This document shows, piece after piece, positions 60,741 through 64,000 of a stretch of 64,000 nucleotides of DNA (its first letter is position 1; the number at the start of each line of letters is the position of its first letter). The notes beneath the pieces were generated by a model. The model saw nothing but the letters and a program-made list of their open reading frames with translations. It was not told the origin of the DNA and ran no database searches. Source of the stretch: Stomorhina lunata (lineage: Eukaryota; Arthropoda; Insecta; Diptera; Rhiniidae); NCBI GenBank assembly GCA_933228675.1, contig OW121740.1:159398486-159462485 (forward strand), given 5' to 3'. The translations under genes were made by a program, and so were the position numbers.

Positions 60741-62000
60741 TTATAATACAATTATGAAGGTATTGAGTTTGGACAGGTTGCTAACCGATAAGTTGAATAA
60801 TTCCAGTAGGAACTTCCCGCTCACTAGGATTAGCATAGATTTTTTCATCAGGGCTAGCAGCTTAGGATGATTTTACTGCATTTTTGTCTGTTAAAGCAGC
60901 AGATAAAGTGTAATCAAGTAGAATACTGTGGAGATTCCTAGCCACACATCTATTCATCGAGTTCGTTTGTCAGAGTGTTGCTGTATTCATATGACCTAAC
61001 CATATTTTTATTTTATCCTTAACAAACTTAGCGTTACCCATGATCGTCTTTACTTTTAGTTACTGTGCTGGTAATATAAAATAAATTGTCAAACTGTCCT
61101 CGTATTTATTTGTTATTTCTGATTGTTATTGTTTCTTAATGTTTCCATTACTTCTGTTCGTTGTTTGTGTCTGTCTGTACGTCAATCTACACTTTTAAAG
61201 TACATCGAGAGTATTATTATGTTTTATATATACAAAGAGACTCGTATGTATTTCCTCCGTTTCCTCTGACGCATAGTCTTCTGTCCGTCTGTCAGTGTTT
61301 TGTTTTATGTGTCTGTACTATTATTTACTTTTTTGGATTTTAATGTATTTGTTCCAAGCAACAAATAACAAAAACAACATATTGTTGATGATGTATGGAT
61401 CAAGCTGCTGCAACAACTGAGAGGAAACTGTATATGTTTGAATGCCTCTAATTTTGTTTTTCTTATTTTGAGATACTTTGTACCCAAATTTTAAGTCTTG
61501 GGCGTATAAAAGCTTAATAAGATACACTTTAAAACCTACATTTAAAAATTATTATAAGGATTTTTATTTTTGGAAACTACACATAATAGTTAAGTAAATT
61601 ATAAGCGTTTTATTCATTACCAAAACACTTTTTCATGTGGATTATGCAATTACTAATTTGAAGCGTTTAAATTGGGTTAAATTGAAAAAAAGTTTTTGGA
61701 GATTTTTGATTCAAAATTTAAATTGTTATGTGGTTGGTTAGAAATAATGAGATTATTGTATTATATAATTATTATTTAAGTAAAATATATCTTAATAAAA
61801 GTAGAAAGATCTTATGGGATGGTTTACAATAGCTTAGTCAGAAAACGATCACAAAACAAGCAAATAAGCTTCACTCTAATCGACATCTGAATACAATATT
61901 TAGCAAACTAATTTTATTTTGTATTGATGCAAGAAATTTTGGTTAGAATGTCTATTTTCGTCAGAAGTCTTAGAAATCAAGAAAGATCGCTGAACTGGTA
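60741..62000. other. Intergenic DNA, no gene recognised
   Basis: Mixed composition to 61000, then AT-rich. The overlapping open frames at 61161-61527 have no coding character. Confidence 0.4.
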
Positions 62001-62004
62001 ATGT

Positions 62005-62215
62005 AGGGGATGTTGGATACCAAGCAACGACTCCGATTGGTCTTAACTTGGTAAGCCCACACTTATCCTTCATCTCAACTGTAGACACTGAACTCCTCGT
62101 GGTATCACCTGGGTTACCCAGTTAACATCCGTTAAAGTGGCGAGCGAATATGTGCCGAGAGTTCTTCCATAAGAACGACAAAAATATGGGTTGGAACGTC
62201 AGGTTAGTAACTATT
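62005..62215 (+). mobile_element. 5' leader of the plus-strand RTE-like LINE
   Basis: The reference leader begins near 'accaagcaacgactccgattgg' and ends 'atatgggttggaacgtcagg'. It lies just upstream of the endonuclease frame, which identifies the unit as the LINE's 5' end. Confidence 0.78.
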
Positions 62216-63735
62216 GAACAAAATACTATGAAAAAGCTAAAAGTAAGATGAAAAACGGACCCCCTAATGTTAACGACTATGGCAAACGAAAAAAGGACCA
62301 TGATTTAAGATCAACACGTGGAACGTCCAAACCTTTTACAAAGGAGGTACTTTGATACAGTTGATGGATGTTCTTGATGCAAATAAGTGTGATGTGAATG
62401 CAGTCCAGAAGTTACGATTAAGAAGTTAAGTCACGGCGTTGCCAAGAAACCAGAAGGAGACCTGTATTACAGTTGCCATGAGAGTAGGCATGAATTTGGT
62501 TACGGATTCATGATCAGCAAAAAATGCGAAATCTAGTCTCTAGGTTCACCCCAGTAAACGAAAAGATAGCGACAATACGAGTCAAAGCAAATACTTTCAT
62601 CTGAGTCTGATTTGTGCTTACGCTCCCATAGAGGAGATAGATGATATAAGTGTACGATAGCTGGCCCAATCAAGACGTCAAAATAATACTGGGTTATTTT
62701 AACCCAAAGATTGGGCGGAAAAGTTGCTTTCAACCCACTGTCGGTATATTCAGTCTCCTACAACGTAACATCTGACAATGGTTTGAGGTTGATCTCCTTT
62801 GCGGCGGCTCGCAATATGGTAGTGAGCAGTACCAGGTTTCGACACCCTGAAATCCACAAAGCGATGTAGTTCCACAAAGAAGAAAGATAATGATGTAAAA
62901 TAAGCCTTTCAACTTAAGGAAGTAAACCATAACTGCCCCAGTCATGGGGGATTGTTGCTTTTAACTCACTGTCAGTAAATTCAGTCTCCACAACCTAACA
63001 TCTGACAATGGTTTAAGGTTGATCTCCTTTGCGATGGCTCACAATATTGCAGTGAGTAGTACCAGGTTAAAATCCACAGCGAAGTGGATTTCATCTTCCG
63101 ATGAAATTACAAAAAATCAGATAGACCATATTATAGTTGACGGAAGGCACTTATCAAGTGTATTGGATGTACGTACAATTCGAGAAGCCAATATGGACAC
63201 CGATCATTACCTTGTTGCAGCTAAAGTGAGAACACTTCTGACTGTGTCACGGAACGTACAGATAGAAGCGCAAAGAAAGTTTGACGTCACCAAGTTACGA
63301 TCTTATCAAATTGACAACGATTACTCGCAACGAGCAGCTCAATTACTCAGAGAAAATATTTCCGGTTCAAGCGACATATGTACGATATGGAAACTTATTG
63401 CCCACTACATGAAGACTGTTGCAAAATCTGTGTTAGCGTTCCAAAACTCTCTTAGTAAAAACTCTTCGTATGACGAAGAGTGCCGCAATGCCACCGCTGA
63501 GAAAAATTCAGCTTACAGGGCAACTCTACAATCCGTAGTGAAGCCTCGAACCTTAAAAAGATGTAGAGAGAAAAGGAGGGAAAAGAAACGCCTATTCCGA
63601 AAAAAAGAAAGAAATGGAGAGATGTGTGTTTGAGGTAATTGAGATGTATAAGAGTCGAAATGAAGTGCGTAAATTTTACCAAAGAGTTAAAGGCCAATCG
63701 GGTTTTTCGATTGTATCTTCTCCTGAGGGTTATGT
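62216..63735 (+). pseudogene. RTE-like LINE endonuclease region, rearranged
   Basis: Pieces in order are a TWNVRT-like start near 62320, EFGYGFMISKK near 62490, a LGY-type block near 62690, then SDNGLRLISFAAARNMVVS at 62775-62830. The last block is repeated as SDNGLRLISFAMAHNIAVS at 63005-63060. After that, an intact 204-codon frame (63019-63633) covers QIDHIIVDGR, RTIREANMDTDHYLVAAKVR and the linker toward an RT. The TDH is the terminal catalytic pair of this endonuclease fold. An 85-base inverted piece lies between the two repeats. No RT follows before the next leader at 63735. Confidence 0.85.
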
Positions 63736-63950
63736 AGGATAACAAGCATCGGTTCTGATTGGTCTTAACTTGGTAGCCTCAGACTTATATTAGTAATCCT
63801 TCATCTCAACGGTGGACGCTAACCTTCTCGTGGCATCACCCGAATAACTACTTTAACACCCGTTAATATAGTGAGCTAACATGTGCCGCGAGTTCTCCTT
63901 ACAGAACTATAAAAATATGGGTTAGGACATCGGGAAAGTAACTCGCTCCT
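63736..63950 (+). mobile_element. Another 5' leader of the RTE-like LINE at the window edge
   Basis: Bases 63736-63940 repeat the leader ('aagcatcggttctgattggtcttaacttggta', 'taacacccgtta', 'aaaaatatgggttagg'). A second LINE copy in the same direction, or its leader only, may continue beyond the window. Confidence 0.75.
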
Positions 63951-64000
63951 GAAAAAAACAATTAAAATGAAAAATGATATATTAGAATTATTACGGCCCC

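Noticed and set aside
63019..63633. 204-codon frame as a host 'craniofacial development protein'
   Set aside because: Database names of this kind usually reflect LINE endonucleases; here it is next to LINE leaders and a second decayed copy.

Overview
This window comes from a nuclear genome of a higher fly, probably a calyptrate (blowfly or house-fly type). The base composition is very AT-rich, the genes have short exons with GT-AG introns, and the two host genes recognised here resemble their Drosophila counterparts closely. Most of the 64 kb is repeat and transposon sequence. Almost none of the many short open frames are genes.

Host genes. (1) An inositol polyphosphate 1-phosphatase (Ipp) lies on the plus strand at 3743-8041. 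It has three coding exons and 387 codons, and the splice phases close exactly. Its first intron is about 3 kb and almost entirely a 31-bp tandem array. (2) A PINCH-type five-LIM protein (steamer duck, stck) lies on the minus strand from 16559 down to 13409. It has six coding exons and 335 codons with all phases consistent. Its 1.9-kb fourth intron has collected a mariner fragment, a LINE 5' fragment and a common dispersed repeat. No other host gene, tRNA gene or rRNA was found.

Tandem DNA. Five arrays (4.2-6.9, 17.0-18.7, 19.6-20.8, 28.3-31.5 and 32.3-35.3 kb) have different periods (31, 32, 28, 29 and 30 bp). All are built on one AT-rich palindromic core (half-site AAAATTTTCTA) plus a short CG-containing spacer. 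The 30-bp array holds about 93 units without a net indel. An unrelated 35-bp minisatellite fills 37.6-39.8 kb and reappears in decayed form at 40.9-42.0 kb. Smaller tandem blocks occur at 10.6-10.96 kb (125 bp) and 12.2-12.7 kb (about 175 bp).

Mobile DNA. There are two Tc1/mariner elements with a D,D41D spacing. The one at 55.8-57.1 kb is nearly complete, with two in-frame stops; the one at 48.5-49.2 kb is internally deleted. Other DNA elements are two decayed mariners of the classical type, a 2.1-kb hAT-like fold-back element with arms of about 0.75-0.8 kb and an 8-bp target duplication, a 1.04-kb element with 21-bp inverted ends, three PIF/Harbinger-like MITEs and two further small inverted-repeat elements. 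Retroelements are RTE-like LINE copies, a Jockey-like LINE relic and two full tRNA-derived SINEs with target duplications. A dispersed repeat of about 780 bp, with an 'atacccttcacc' start and a 'ttacttgttttt' end, occurs many times. Nesting is frequent (SINE in LINE, SINE and MITE in minisatellite, hAT in dispersed repeat), so relative ages can be read.

The most unusual items are the single palindromic core expressed as five arrays of different period, and the hAT-like fold-back element whose loop carries a 106-codon open frame of unknown origin.
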